NCBI RefSeq assembly: GCF_000315625.1
Contig: NW_005434664.1
Coordinates: 541,871-605,870, forward strand
Source of the DNA: Guillardia theta CCMP2712
Lineage: Eukaryota; Cryptophyceae; Pyrenomonadales; Geminigeraceae
Length of the DNA: 64,000 nt
Direction: 5' to 3'
Positions 44,439-55,199 of this stretch are shown here, piece after piece. The position numbers were made by a program, and so were the translations under genes. The notes beneath the pieces were generated by a model that saw nothing but the letters and a program-made list of their open reading frames with translations, searched no databases and had not been told where the DNA came from. Within the stretch, counting starts at the first letter, position 1; each line of letters starts with the position of its first letter.

Positions 44439-47400
44439 TCACTCAGAGTCAGACGACGACGAGTCCTCCGAGTCGCTCTCCTCTCCCTTCCTCAAGTGCG
44501 CAATGTTCAGCTGCTCGATGTTCTGCAGCCCTGACAAGTATTTCCCGCTCGCTATGCCCTTCGCCAGCATCTGCGTCTGATCCATGTTGACCGTCTGACC
44601 CAGCTGCTCTCGTCTCGCTGCCTCCTCTTCTCGGAGAGCCTGCGATTTCGTAGTCAGTTCTCTCTTTTCTTCATCATCTGCTCAATAATGACCTCCTGTT
44701 GCTTCCTTCGTTCCTCTGCCTGACGCTCAGCCTCCTGCTGTTCTTCGAGGAGCTTCTGCTGCCTGAGTCGTTCCTGCTCCTGCTCTTCTTCTAACGCCTT
44801 GCGCTTCTCTTCCTCTTTTCGGAGTCGCTCTCTCTCTTCTTCCCGCTTCTTTTCTTCTTCGCGTTGCTTGTTCAGTTGATCTTTGGTCTGTCAGTCAAGT
44901 CAGAGTCTTCACTTGTAAGACAACAGCCAACGACTTGGATTTGAGACCAGGACTGCGAGAAGCCTGTCTCATTGTTCGCCGTCTCGTTGTTCTCCTCGTC
45001 CTCTCCCAGCAAAGAAGCTCCCCACGCGCTTGTGTTTGCAATCTGCGGCTGGTCACACTCATCGAGTTTCGAGCTGCAGCTCACCTGCACGGGCTTCTTC
45101 TCGATTCCTGTCGGGAGGATCTGAGGCTTCTCAGCCGGTTCCTAGCAGGCAGTGAGGACAAGCGGCAATCTCAGGCGCATCAACTTCACCTTGACAACCT
45201 CTGGTGACCTCTGCCTGCTCTCCTCCTCCTGCCCGCCATTCCCCGACACGCTGCCTCCAGTCGCCGCCATGCTGCCTCCAGTCGCCGACACGCTGCCTCC
45301 AGGCGCCGCTATGTTTGGCTGCTCCTTAGTCTACCCAAGACGATAGGGTAAAATGCAGATGCTTAATCACAGGGTCCTACCTCAGTCTTGGTGTTCACTT
45401 CAACTCTCTTGGCCTCCACTGGCTGAGGCTTCGGAGGAGGTTTGGGAGTGACCGCGACACTTTTCCTGGAGTGCAAGTGAGCGGGTCTCTCGTAACAAGC
45501 GAGCATCACTTCATGTCACTCTCGCTCTCGCTGCTGCTGCTGTCACTGTCGCTGCTGTCGCTGCTGTCGCTGCTGCTGGTTTCATTGGCCTGTAGGACAT
45601 CGTCACATTTGCACGGGCTGATTCTATTACCTTGATGGCTGAACTAAGAGCAGATGATTTTGAACTTCCCACAGCAGCAGCAGCAGCAGCAGGTCTGTGT
45701 CGGGACTGGAACAAGGCATAAGGAGGCGAGCAACAGAGGAAATGAAACCTTGAATAGACAATCTTCCACAAATCTTTGCAGCTCACGGAGCGTCAGGTTG
45801 TCCAACGAGTCGATGTCGATCTCGATCTCTTCATCGTCCGCCAACACCGTCGCTTGCCGTTTCCGAATGATCGCGATGATCTACGAAATGCGTCAGGCTC
45901 AATCAAATCCCCTGGCGGAACAGAAAGCTACCTGGTCTGTCTGCTCGCCGCTGAGTTTCTGTATGTTCATGCTCAAATCTCGTTTTTCGTCGAATGTCAT
46001 AGCCTTGTTCGCCGAGACTGGCGCTTTCTTCTTCGCGGATCCTCCTCCCTGCTTTGAGTTCTGGCGCAGCATCAAATGTGAATGCAAGCACATCGAAGAG
46101 CCCACCTTCGCTTCGCGTATACTTGTTACTTCCCTCTGCAGCATTTCTACTTTTCGTTGCATCTCCAAGATCTTACGATCGCCTCCTGGCCCTGATGCTG
46201 CTGGGCTGGAAGCAGATGCCGCTGATTGTGCGCTGCTGACAGCTGCGACTGACGAACGCTTGCAAGACGGCAGGAGCGCATTTTCGAAGTAGCTCGCCAT
46301 GTGCCTTGCGCACTCGTGCACGTCGTTGCCCGGGGGATTGAAAACCATCGCGTTCTCCCACACAAGCTTGACGTCAGCCACCCACTGCTCTTTTCGTTCA
46401 TAGAATCCGTTTTCCAGTTTGCTCAGAACGGTCCCTAAATCCATCGGATTCTTGATGACGTCTAGGTACGTTGGGATATCTGTTGGGGTCAAGGTGAGGA
46501 ATTCACCAAGAGAGGTGAGGCGAGCCTAGATGAAAGACTCACTGAGAGCAACGGGATCAACTGGCACATTGAAGTAGGCTTCGCATATTGGGTTGTCAAT
46601 CAGACTCTTGACGACCTACAAGGGAGTCATCACCCACCAGACACTTTTCCTTGCAATCGCACCTTCTTACAGGCATCCTCCCAACTCTTGCCGCTCTTTC
46701 TCTTTGTTTTTGATTCTCTGCAAAGTAATCTCACGAGTCAGCCGTATGATCACACCAACAGAACCTTTCTTCAGCTCCTTTCGCACGTTTCCCCTCCGGT
46801 TGTCTTGAGCCAGAGTCAGGTTGTTTTCGCTTTCCTGAATTTGCTGGTGTATCCCAAAGCGGTGTGCTATCCCTACAAAAGGATCACTTTCGAAATTCAA
46901 AGGTATTGACTCGATGTGATAAGAGAAGGCAAAAGGCAACCTTCTTGTCTTGACGGAGTCTAAAGCATTCCAGCTACTTGATACAGCCTCATAAGTGATT
47001 TGCGACACTTGGGCATTCGCTGCTTCAATCTTGTGCAGTTGTGCATTGATTTTACGAAGGCGATCCTGCGATTACAAGTCGACTGTTATCCATGAGTCTT
47101 CTTGCATAAAGGATTTACCTGCAGCACTTTTTTCCTTTCAGACCAATAGTTAGAAGCACTTGAAGGCACAGGGTTTGTCGAGGTCGACGATGGCTGGCTG
47201 GCAGCTAGAGGAGCGGGCGATCCGTTTCCAGAAGCATGAGCATGCTTCACTTTGGTTCTGTGATGAGCGTGAGACTTCGTTTGCGAATCTGCAGGAGGAT
47301 CGTAGCCTGAGGTGCAACTTCAATATCAAACAATTGAGAGCGAGTGCCTCCAACCGAACAGCTGAATCTTCTTGCGGTCACGCTTTTCGGGTAGTTTCTC

Positions 47401-47502
47401 CTCTTGCGACATGTGCCCCAAGACAGGCTCGAGAACATATCCTTTCTGCACCTTGGCGAGCTTGGCTTGTTCCTTTGTCATTATCACTTCCTTCTTTCCC
47501 AT
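44439..47502 (-). CDS. BET-family protein: single bromodomain plus NET domain
   Basis: Bromodomains bind acetyl-lysine on histones; BET proteins couple this to transcription. The probable start is the ATG at 47502 (MGKKEVIMTKEQAKLAKV), preceded in frame by TGA. The bromodomain spans about 46310-46620: 'VVKSLIDNPICEAYFNVPVD', 'PTDIPTYLDVIKNPMDLGTV', 'SKLENGFYERKEQWVADV', 'VWENAMVFNPPGNDVHE'. The NET domain spans about 45776-45990: 'MTFDEKRDLSMNIQKLSGEQ', 'IIAIIRKRQATVL', 'EEIEIDIDSLDNLTLRELQ'. A Glu/Arg/Gln coiled coil and an acidic Ser tail (EESDSEDSSSSDSE) follow, ending at 44439-44441. CAG/CTG repeats near 45530-45690 encode Gln/Ser runs or lie in introns. One bromodomain plus NET resembles plant GTE proteins rather than animal two-bromodomain BETs. 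Confidence 0.88.
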
Positions 47503-47961
47503 CTTTGGAAATGGTCAAATCAACCATTCCGGTACAACAGGAGGGTTGCCTGAAGGTAGGGGACGGAAGCATCGCTCGCGCCTTCAGCTGAGGCTTGAAC
47601 AGACATGTGAGTCTCGCTCATCGCAACTGAGTTGCAGAGCCGATCAAGACAGCAGCAAGATCAAAGCTGATCAGGTCTGCCTGTCAAGAAATCAAAATTC
47701 TTTGCAGAATTAAAACCATCTTTCAAACCTTACTGGAAACTCAAGCCAAACAAAATCACACAGAGGTAGTCTTGTCTGACAAAACTGAAAGCTGACCGTT
47801 ATCAAGCATTTGAGTATCAATGCTTTGGGAAGTAGGCATGTATTTCGTTGGTGAAATCAGATTGATAGAATTTGAACAAAGCTCAAGGCCCAACATGGTC
47901 TCCGGTATACACTGCCCTCCTCCCCAGCCACTACTGTAGTCCTCGTGACGTTCTTACTGAA

Positions 47962-48054
47962 ATGATTGATCTTTCTACAGCAAAACAACCTTATGATTGA
48001 TCTTTCTACAGCAAAACAACCTTATGATTGATCTTTCTACAGCAAAATAACCTT
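47962..48054. repeat. Three tandem copies of a 31-bp unit
   Basis: Unit begins ATGATTGATCTTTCTACAGC. The first two copies are identical; the third has ATAACC for ACAACC. CTACAG and TGATTGAT resemble acceptor and branch sites, but no gene is here. Confidence 0.9.
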
Positions 48055-48307
48055 TGTTCTCATCAAAATTTACAAAACAATTTCCAGTGCGCAAAATCAG
48101 TGCGCCTGTATATGGTCACATACATACATTTCCTGCTACCTGCATCTATCCTTCACATCTGGCTGCTATGAAACATCATCACATACGATCCAAACTTCTC
48201 CCTGCTTGTATTCTTGGTATATCTAACCCGGTAGTATTTTAGCGAGGAATGGATTCGTCTATACTACCATACGACGGTATGTGAATAAACAATGTTGATG
48301 AAACAGA

Positions 48308-48379
48308 CACGACAAACGTCTTCATCTAAGAAAAGCACAAGATCACGACAAACGTCTTCATCTAAGAAAAGCACAACAT
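48308..48379. repeat. Two tandem copies of a 36-bp unit
   Basis: Unit begins CACGACAAACGTCTTCATCT and ends AGCACAAGAT or AGCACAACAT. A simple local duplication. Confidence 0.9.
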
Positions 48380-48600
48380 CGTCTCAGCAGGAAATAAAAC
48401 CAGGTCACGACCAGACGCAAGATCGGCCATCAAAGAGAGCAGAACGACTGCTCTGACCCACCGCTTCTCTTTTTTGACATGGACCTGGCAACCGCTGGGA
48501 TGACAGAATACTGAGTAATGGACTGCTTCAAGAGAGAATTTTCAAGCAGAATATCTTCGACAGGCAACGGAACACGACAAGCAACATTTAAGAGATAATC

Positions 48601-49297
48601 ATCTTCATCGTTTGATAACCTCAACCACTTCTACCCTCTCATCTTTTCTCCTCCTGTTCTTCATTTCTCTTCTCCGCCATCAACACCATCTCCTCCTCTC
48701 TCCTCCCCATCCCTGCTTTTCTCTCATCTATTCGCCCTCCATTTCTCTTTTCCTCCCCTTCCCCCTCCGCCTTCCTTTCCTCCTCGCACCCACCTGACCG
48801 CATCATGCCGCCATCCTCCGCAGCTCCATACCTCACCCTACCCCCCACCCCCTTTTATGCCTGTGAATGTTGGTACACCCCATCTCCGAATAATTCACCC
48901 ATCAATGAAACACCCCTACCCTAAACTTTACCACGTATAACCCCACCTTTTGTGGAATATCCTTGTTCAAAAACCACCCATGACCCAATCGCCCATGACC
49001 CCCACCCACCCAGCTGAACCACAACACTCAAACCACACTTCACCCTCGAAGCCACTCCCCCACCACCCCACCCTTCTGACCCTTTTTCTTACCACGTTCG
49101 AATCATCACCCCACCATTTCCCTTTGGAAAGTCTAAAAAGGACCCTGGGGTGGTCGTAGTAGGGATGTGAGGATTGAGGGGGGTGGGGGAGCACTTGAGA
49201 GCAGAAGGTAGGTGGGGGTAGTGAAGGATAGATAATCTGTGGGGTACTTGAGGTTTTAAAAGGGGGTAGGGGCAAAAGAGAAAGGTTCCTGTGATGG
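48601..49297. other. Pyrimidine-rich tract and CCACCCC island downstream of the helicase gene
   Basis: 48620-48800 is C/T-rich. 48830-49270 is a CCCACCC/GGGGTGG island (read from both strands) with TTGGTACACC at about 48870. Open frames running into it from the helicase gene are not trusted. Confidence 0.5.
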
Positions 49298-52200
49298 TTA
49301 TCGCCGATCGTAGTTTCGCCTCCCCCATGGTCCCCCCCCTCCCCTGCCATAGCCTCTGCCACCTCCGTAGCCTCTGCGAGGAAAGTGCGAAGAATGCCAT
49401 GAAGGCCGAGAGAAGGACGACGAACCCCTGCCATTTACCTGTCAGGAGACAAACACCACCACCTCTTGCTAGAACCTCGAAGCCATGGCGCTCTCGGGCA
49501 GAAGGTCGGGAAGGACTTGAACAGACTCGATGCGTGGGGCCACTAGTTTTCCTTCGAACGACTTGGCCACATCGTCAAAGAGAGCCGCAAATTCAGCAGG
49601 AACGTCGAAAGCTGCTCCTGACTGATTTACAGTGAGGTGGCAATTTCGTGGTCAAGATTGCTTACCTTGTCCTTGAGAAACCTGATGCTCCGAACTGAGT
49701 CTGCTGCCTGATTGTTCCTGTGTCAGCTGGGCACGAGATAGATCACAGCACCTTCGGCTCTCCTCCCATGACCCTTCGAATGCACCGAAAGACGTCTGGA
49801 ACCATGGAGATGCTGAAAACCAAGTCAAAGAGTGAGAGCAGAACAAGGAGGTGGAGAGCCAAGGCAGGAGAAGCGCAGGCAGAACGAAAGGCAGAAGGAG
49901 GGAGAGAGAAGGCGGAGGGAAAGCAGGAGGGAAGGGGAAGGGGGGGGGACATGGATTACCCTGAAGATTTCAACAAGAAAGTCTTGAAACCCTCCAAGGA
50001 AGTTAACATGCTTCGAGCCGATGGAGGCTGAGATAAGAATAAGAGATGAGGGAACGGAGAGCGAGGGACGGGAGAGAGAAAGCATCTCGATGAAGCATAT
50101 GCGAGTTGTAGAATCTGTTGGCCCCACCTTCTCGAAGCCTGACAACACTGCAATGGCCCTTGCGAGACAGTCTTGAAGACTGCAGTTTAAACGGTCCGCT
50201 GCCGTCGAGGTCTTTGCCTTTCTAGTGACAACATGGAGAAAAAGAGACGCGAGCGCTTACCAAGGTAGAGAACAGCTGGATGCTTTCAGGCTGAACCTTT
50301 TCCATGGCGATGAACGCGTCCTCACACGCGGCCTTGGCAGCAGCATGAGGTTGGGAACAAGAGGCTGGGGCCTACAAGAGCGATATCTCGAGGCTGCGGT
50401 GCTCCTATCCTTTGAAATTTGACACCTCAAGGAAGCCCGTCAGGATCGGAAGCTCCTCCTCCAGCTACCTGTCTTGTGCTCGATCCTCGAAAGGTCTGGA
50501 GCTTCTCTAGGAGAGTAGAACATGACGCACTAGCAACAAGCATATCAGGGAGAGCGGAAGAGGAAGAGAAGGAAGGCAGCTTCTCCTGATACTCCTTACC
50601 GTTCCGTTCTTCCCTGCTCGCCCAGTTCGTCCGGACCTGCGACTAGGTCAGGAAGCTCTCGAAACGCTCATGATTCACCGGTGGACGTAGAGCTCGGAGC
50701 TCTCGGGTGGATGGCACATGACAACGAGGTCAACCTGCTCTTGCTTAACCTGCACCTACCGCCTCCACTCGTCCCTCTTCCCGCACCTCAGGAATATCCA
50801 GCCCTCGCGCAGCGACGTTGGTGGCCACTAGACACTAACGTGCACGAGCGATTAAAGCTTGAACCAAAAGGAGAGGAGAAATCAAGGGGTTGAAAGGAGA
50901 GGCAAGCGAATGGGAGACATCGAGTACACCTGGAGGTCTCCTTCTCGAAAGCCTTTGAAGGTTTCTTCTCGTAAATTTTGTGGAATGTCTCCATGAAGAA
51001 CTCCGCAAGCAACCTGATCGCAGGGGGGGGAGGGGGATGATCATTTGAGACGAACATGAGGGAGAAAAGCCTCTCACCTTGATGCAGTTGTCTCGAGACA
51101 GCTCGTCTGCTTCCTTCTGAAAGACTCGCCGTCACTCGTCTCACCCCCCCAACCTTTTACTTTTCCTTCGTCTCCGTGAAGACGATCGTCTTGCCGTGTC
51201 TCCCCGCGTAAATGTTTATGATCGCCCCTACCTCTCGTCACCCTCCACTCATTCCACCATCCCTCATACCGATCGTGGACCGACGAGCAGAAACACCGCA
51301 AGCGATGCAAAGGTGTCTGACAAGAGCGAGAAGAAGATGACGAGGAGGAACAAGAACTCATCTTGCTCACTTGATCTTAGGCGCTGTCTTGAGTGTCTCA
51401 TGCTTGACCTGTACAGCGTCACTTACGTTCTCGTCGCCCTCTTCTTCTCACAAGATCGACGTCCTTCCTTCGGTCGGCTCTCAGGTAGTTCCGAGCGATC
51501 TCCTGCTGTTGGGTGAGAGTCAAAGAGGCGGGAGGAGACAGCACCTGAACCCAGCTGGGGACAGTCGCAGAGAACAACAGAGTCTGATGATCGAGATTGG
51601 ACGCTTGAGCGTCTCCGCAGACCTGACTGAAGTTCAGCACGCGAACATGGCGCTCCTTCTCTTTGGCGTGACTTGCTCCTCCCTCCCTCCCTCTCTTCCT
51701 CCGTCCTCGTTTTAACACGTGCTTCCACAGCCTCCAACCCTTACCGATCGGATAATCTCTTCCATGTCATCTTTGAACCCAATCTCCAGCATCTGATCCG
51801 CCTCATCGAGCACCTACTGCAAGTCATGCAAGTCGAGTTTTTGAGAAAGGCTCACCAGAAACTTGATTCGATCCAGTCTCAGAGATCCTCTCGACTTCAA
51901 GTCCAAGATCCTAACCCATCAACCTTACGAGCGATGCAGAGCGCAAGGAATGACGGTCAGGAGCTTGGGTGGGGGGAGAAGAAGATGATTGGGATTCGAG
52001 GAGATGCTTGGAAAGGAGAGGGGTTGACCTTCCGGGAGTACCAATCACAACGTCAATGCCGTCACTCAGTGCGATCTGTTGTTGTCGGATCGGAGCCCCT
52101 CCATACACGCTTTGAATCTTTGAGCCGCAAATGTCAGACATGCTGGTTCTCCTCCTTCTCCACCTCGAGACTTCCACCAAGACTCTTCCACACACGCGTG

Positions 52201-53382
52201 ACCTGAGCAGCGGTGAGATGCTTGAACATGCTCGAAGCTTGTCAACTTACTTGTAGACACAGCTCACGAGTGGGAACCATCACCAGCGCCTCTGGTGCTC
52301 TTCCACGCGAGTTGATTTGACCCCTGAATCCTTTTAGTACAACCAAGTGACGCTACGCATGCACCTGCTCCTCATCAACTTCTCGTGCACGGGCAAGACA
52401 AAAGCTGCGTCAAGTGGTTATGTTCTCTTCCTCTCCACCGGATCCTCACCAAGAGTCTTCCCGGTGCCTGTGCGAGCTCGGGCGATCAAGTCATACCCCT
52501 CATAGATGATATCAAAAGTCGCAACCTGCGCATACCAGGAATGAACAAGAGAATACAACGTAAAGAAGAACAAGAAAAGACAATGTAAGAGGTTTTCTGG
52601 CATCACTTGGATGGGAAACAATGTCTGGATTCCTTGTTCCGACAAGGCTTTGATTGTCTTCTCTGATATCCTGAAGTTTCTGATTGAGGAATTGCTCATG
52701 TCACGAGGCTCAGCTGGAAATCACTTCATCGATTGGAACTTCATCGACTTGTCGACTCACCAGACAATATGTCTGCCTTTCCTATCGACTTGAGCTTCGC
52801 CTCCAAGTCCTTGATCTCTGCCTTGAGCTTTGACGCACTGTCGAAATCTTCGAGAGAGATTGCTTCTTTCTTCTTTTTCTCGAGAGATTGCAGTCTCTTC
52901 AAGATTTCATCTCCGTCAACGATAGTTGAGGTCGAGTTGGAAGTGCTGGCATGATCTTCTTTTCCTCTTTTCTTCTTGGTCTTCGAATGGATTTCATGCG
53001 GTTGCTCAGCGGACGCATCTCGCGAGCAATCTTTCTCTCCTTGGTCTGGAGCCTCCTGGTCTGCGTCTGCTGGTGCTCGTCGTTTAGAAGCCTTGCGCGT
53101 CTGCTTCCCTGGCGTTTCTTCTCTCCTTCCTCCTCTCAGCGGCATTGAAGCTGGCAAGCGGCAAACAAGCCTCCATGCAGGGTTTCTCATCTCCCTCGCG
53201 AGCGTCGACGCTACATGCAAGGAGCGATAGGGCGAGGAGGAGGAGGAGGAGGAAGAGAAGGCAGCAGCAGAGGAGGAGGGAGTAGAGGTCGAGTACAGCA
53301 TGAAGCTGCACGCCACCACCAGCATCGCCATCGTGTTACGTGTGTTGAGCTGATTCCTCATTCCGGGACATGGAAACATCAC
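49298..53382 (-). CDS. Plastid-targeted DEAD-box RNA helicase with GUCT domain (RH3/DDX21-like)
   Basis: ATP-dependent RNA helicase. The leader from Met18 is a signal peptide ending SSSAAAF, then a Ser-rich transit peptide: plastid targeting. Motifs in order on the minus strand: Q motif (SEQGIQTLFPIQ, about 52620), I 'ARARTGTGKTL' (about 52465), Ia PTREL (about 52270), Ib GTPGR (about 52035), II 'VLDEADQMLEIGF' (about 51800), III FSATVPSW (about 51560), IV 'KTIVFTETKEKADEL' (about 51180), V NVAARGLDIPE (about 50800), VI RSGRTGRAGKNG (about 50620). A GUCT-like segment (VLSGFEKVGPTDSTTR, about 50110) and an Arg/Gly-rich end follow, typical of RH3/DDX21 helicases. At least 12 short introns are implied; not all borders were fixed. 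The end is taken at the stop at 49298; an alternative frame runs on into the island. In plants RH3 serves plastid group II splicing and ribosome assembly (family knowledge). Confidence 0.85.
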
Positions 53383-53449
53383 CTGAGGCGGGTTCGCTTA
53401 ATTGACTAAAACACAATTAGGTCCTCCTACCTGACACCCTTTCCCCCTT

Positions 53450-53950
53450 GTCTCCTCTCCTCCTCTCCTCCTCTCCTCCTCTCCTCCTCTCCTCCTCTCC
53501 TCCTTCTCTGCTTCTCCTCCTCTCCTCCTCTCCTCCTTCTCTCCTCCTCTCCTCCTCTCCTCCTCTCCTCCTTCTCTCCTCCTCTCCTCCTCTCCTCCTC
53601 TCCTCCTTCTCTGCTTCTCCTCCTCTCCTCCTCTCCTCCTCTCCTCCTCTCCTCCTCTGCTCCTCTTCTCCTCTCCTCCTCTCCTCCTCTCCTCCTCTCC
53701 TCCTCTCCTCCTCTCCTCCTTCTCTGCTTCTCCTCTCCTCCTCCTCCTCTCCTCTCCTCCTCTCATCGTCTCATCCTCTCCTCCTCTCCTCCTTTCCTCC
53801 TGCTTCTCCTCCTCTCCTCCTCTTCTCCTCCTCTCCTCTGCTCCTCTGCTCCTTCTCTGCTCCTTCTCTGCTCCTTCTCTGCTCCTCCTTTCCTCCTGCT
53901 TCTCTCCTTCTCTCCTCTGCTCCTCTCCTCCTGCTTCTCTGCTCCTCCTC
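53450..53950. repeat. Polypyrimidine minisatellite (TCCTC)n
   Basis: About 500 bases of CTCCT/TCTCC units with interspersed TTCTCTGCTTC variants lie between divergent genes (helicase and EF-hand-like). The open frames in it (Arg/Glu or Ser/Leu repeats) are shadows. A mirror-symmetric purine/pyrimidine tract of this length can form triplex DNA. Confidence 0.9.
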
Positions 53951-54199
53951 CTTAAATTCTCCCTCTTCAACTTCTGCTCCTTCTTTGTTTCTCTCCTCCC
54001 TTAAAGCTGCCTCAGTGTCTAACTGTCGCTCGAAGTGTTTTTCCAGGGGTTAAATTCGAGGTCGGCAGCAATCAGGAGTCAGAGTTGACCAGTTTCTTCC
54101 CGGCGAGGCTCGCAGGGGTTGTAGCGATGCTCTCGACATCTCGCCAGCTGCCTCTCTGGGTCTTATCTGTGAGTCAAGGCAACGTGCAAGCGCCGACTG

Positions 54200-55183
54200 A
54201 TGAAGGGCTGGCAGATGGATGGGATGGAGGTGATGCCAGAGGAGCAAGCAAGAGAGATGTTAGATTATGACAACGAGCTCGACCTGTTGTTCTCTAGAGC
54301 TTCTTCAGGAGCAGTCAGCAGCTCTAGCAAGCACAGCAGTGCTCCAAGCAAGTTCTCAAGCAAAGCTGAAAAGCATCGGGAAATTTTTTATCCCCCAACG
54401 ACATACAGCGCACCGACGTCAGCAGCGCTGCGATGGAACTCCGAGAGGGTTGGGAGATTGACAGAGACGCGAGGGCTGAAGGGCTGCAGGTGAAGGAGCG
54501 GACGGACGATGTGGCGATGATCGAGCACGACGGGATCTTCATGCAGTCAAGCTTCTACCAAGACAAGCAGATGAGCCGGCATGTCGCTTTCTTCAAGGAC
54601 TGGAGAGCGTTGACCATGGATGTCAGACATGAGATCTTCAAGCATGCGATCAGCAAAGTCTTGAGACTTGCTTCACAAGACTACGACACCTTCGCCTCCA
54701 TCTTGCGCAGTTTTGACCATCTCAAGTGAGCACGCGAGAGGGAGCGAAGAAGATGTGACGGGGGTTGCCAGGGATGGCATGATCGTCAACTATGATTTTC
54801 TCAAAGTGTTGGACGTCATGCACGTCGGGCTCACCCCTGACGAGAAACGAATTCTGTCTAGAGAGTTCAGCGATGGCAGCGACAGGTGAGCAGCAAGGCG
54901 ACTGCTGTCAAGAAGCTGGCTGCTCTGACCTCCTTCAGGGTCAACATGCTCCACTTTGTGGACGCGCTGGGAGGGGAAGCAGCGCTGCAAATCAGTACGA
55001 CAAAACATGCGCTGCAAAACAAGAATGAGAGAGTCAGGGTACGCGGAAAGTGCTGCGATTTCCCTGCCTGCTCCTGACCTCTCACGACAGAAATCACGTC
55101 AGGACAAGACGAAACTTGCTGGATGTTTCTCGATGTTCAGGAGCTCAAGACCGCAAGACACTAAAAAGGAAAGAAGAAGATGA
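54200..55183 (+). CDS. EF-hand-like protein
   Basis: The 3' exons join cleanly: '...RSFDHLKDGMIVNYDFLKVL', 'DVMHVGLTPDEKRILSREF', 'SDGSDRVNMLHFVDALGGE', then a basic tail ending KKERRR at 55181-55183. The helix-loop-helix spacing (FLKVLDVMHVGLTPDEKRIL) is that of paired EF-hands, but Ca2+-binding acidic loops are mostly lost. Upstream, 'SFYQDKQMSRHVAFFKDWRA' and 'DVRHEIFKHAISKVL' belong to the same chain. The start (ATG 54200, MKGWQMDGMEVMPEEQ) and the exon junction near 54350-54430 are uncertain because the frames overlap there. Its stop lies 16 bases from the stop of APC6 on the other strand. Function unknown. Confidence 0.6.
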
Positions 55184-55199
55184 CAGCAAGTTCATGCGC

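Larger units (their letters stand above)
47503..48600. other. Upstream region of the BET gene with tandem repeats
   Basis: No convincing gene. A minus-strand frame at 48430-48624 (MRLSNDEDDYLLNVACRVPL, then 'PVEDILLENSLLKQSITQ') might be an exon but has no support beyond being open. Two short tandem repeats are listed separately. Confidence 0.4.

Noticed and set aside
45654-46292. 212-codon plus-strand frame
   Set aside because: Antisense of the BET NET and bromodomain exons, which carry recognisable motifs on the minus strand.
53398-54053. Long frames of Arg/Glu or Ser/Leu repeats on both strands
   Set aside because: They follow entirely from the (TCCTC)n repeat; no start context, introns or conserved motif.
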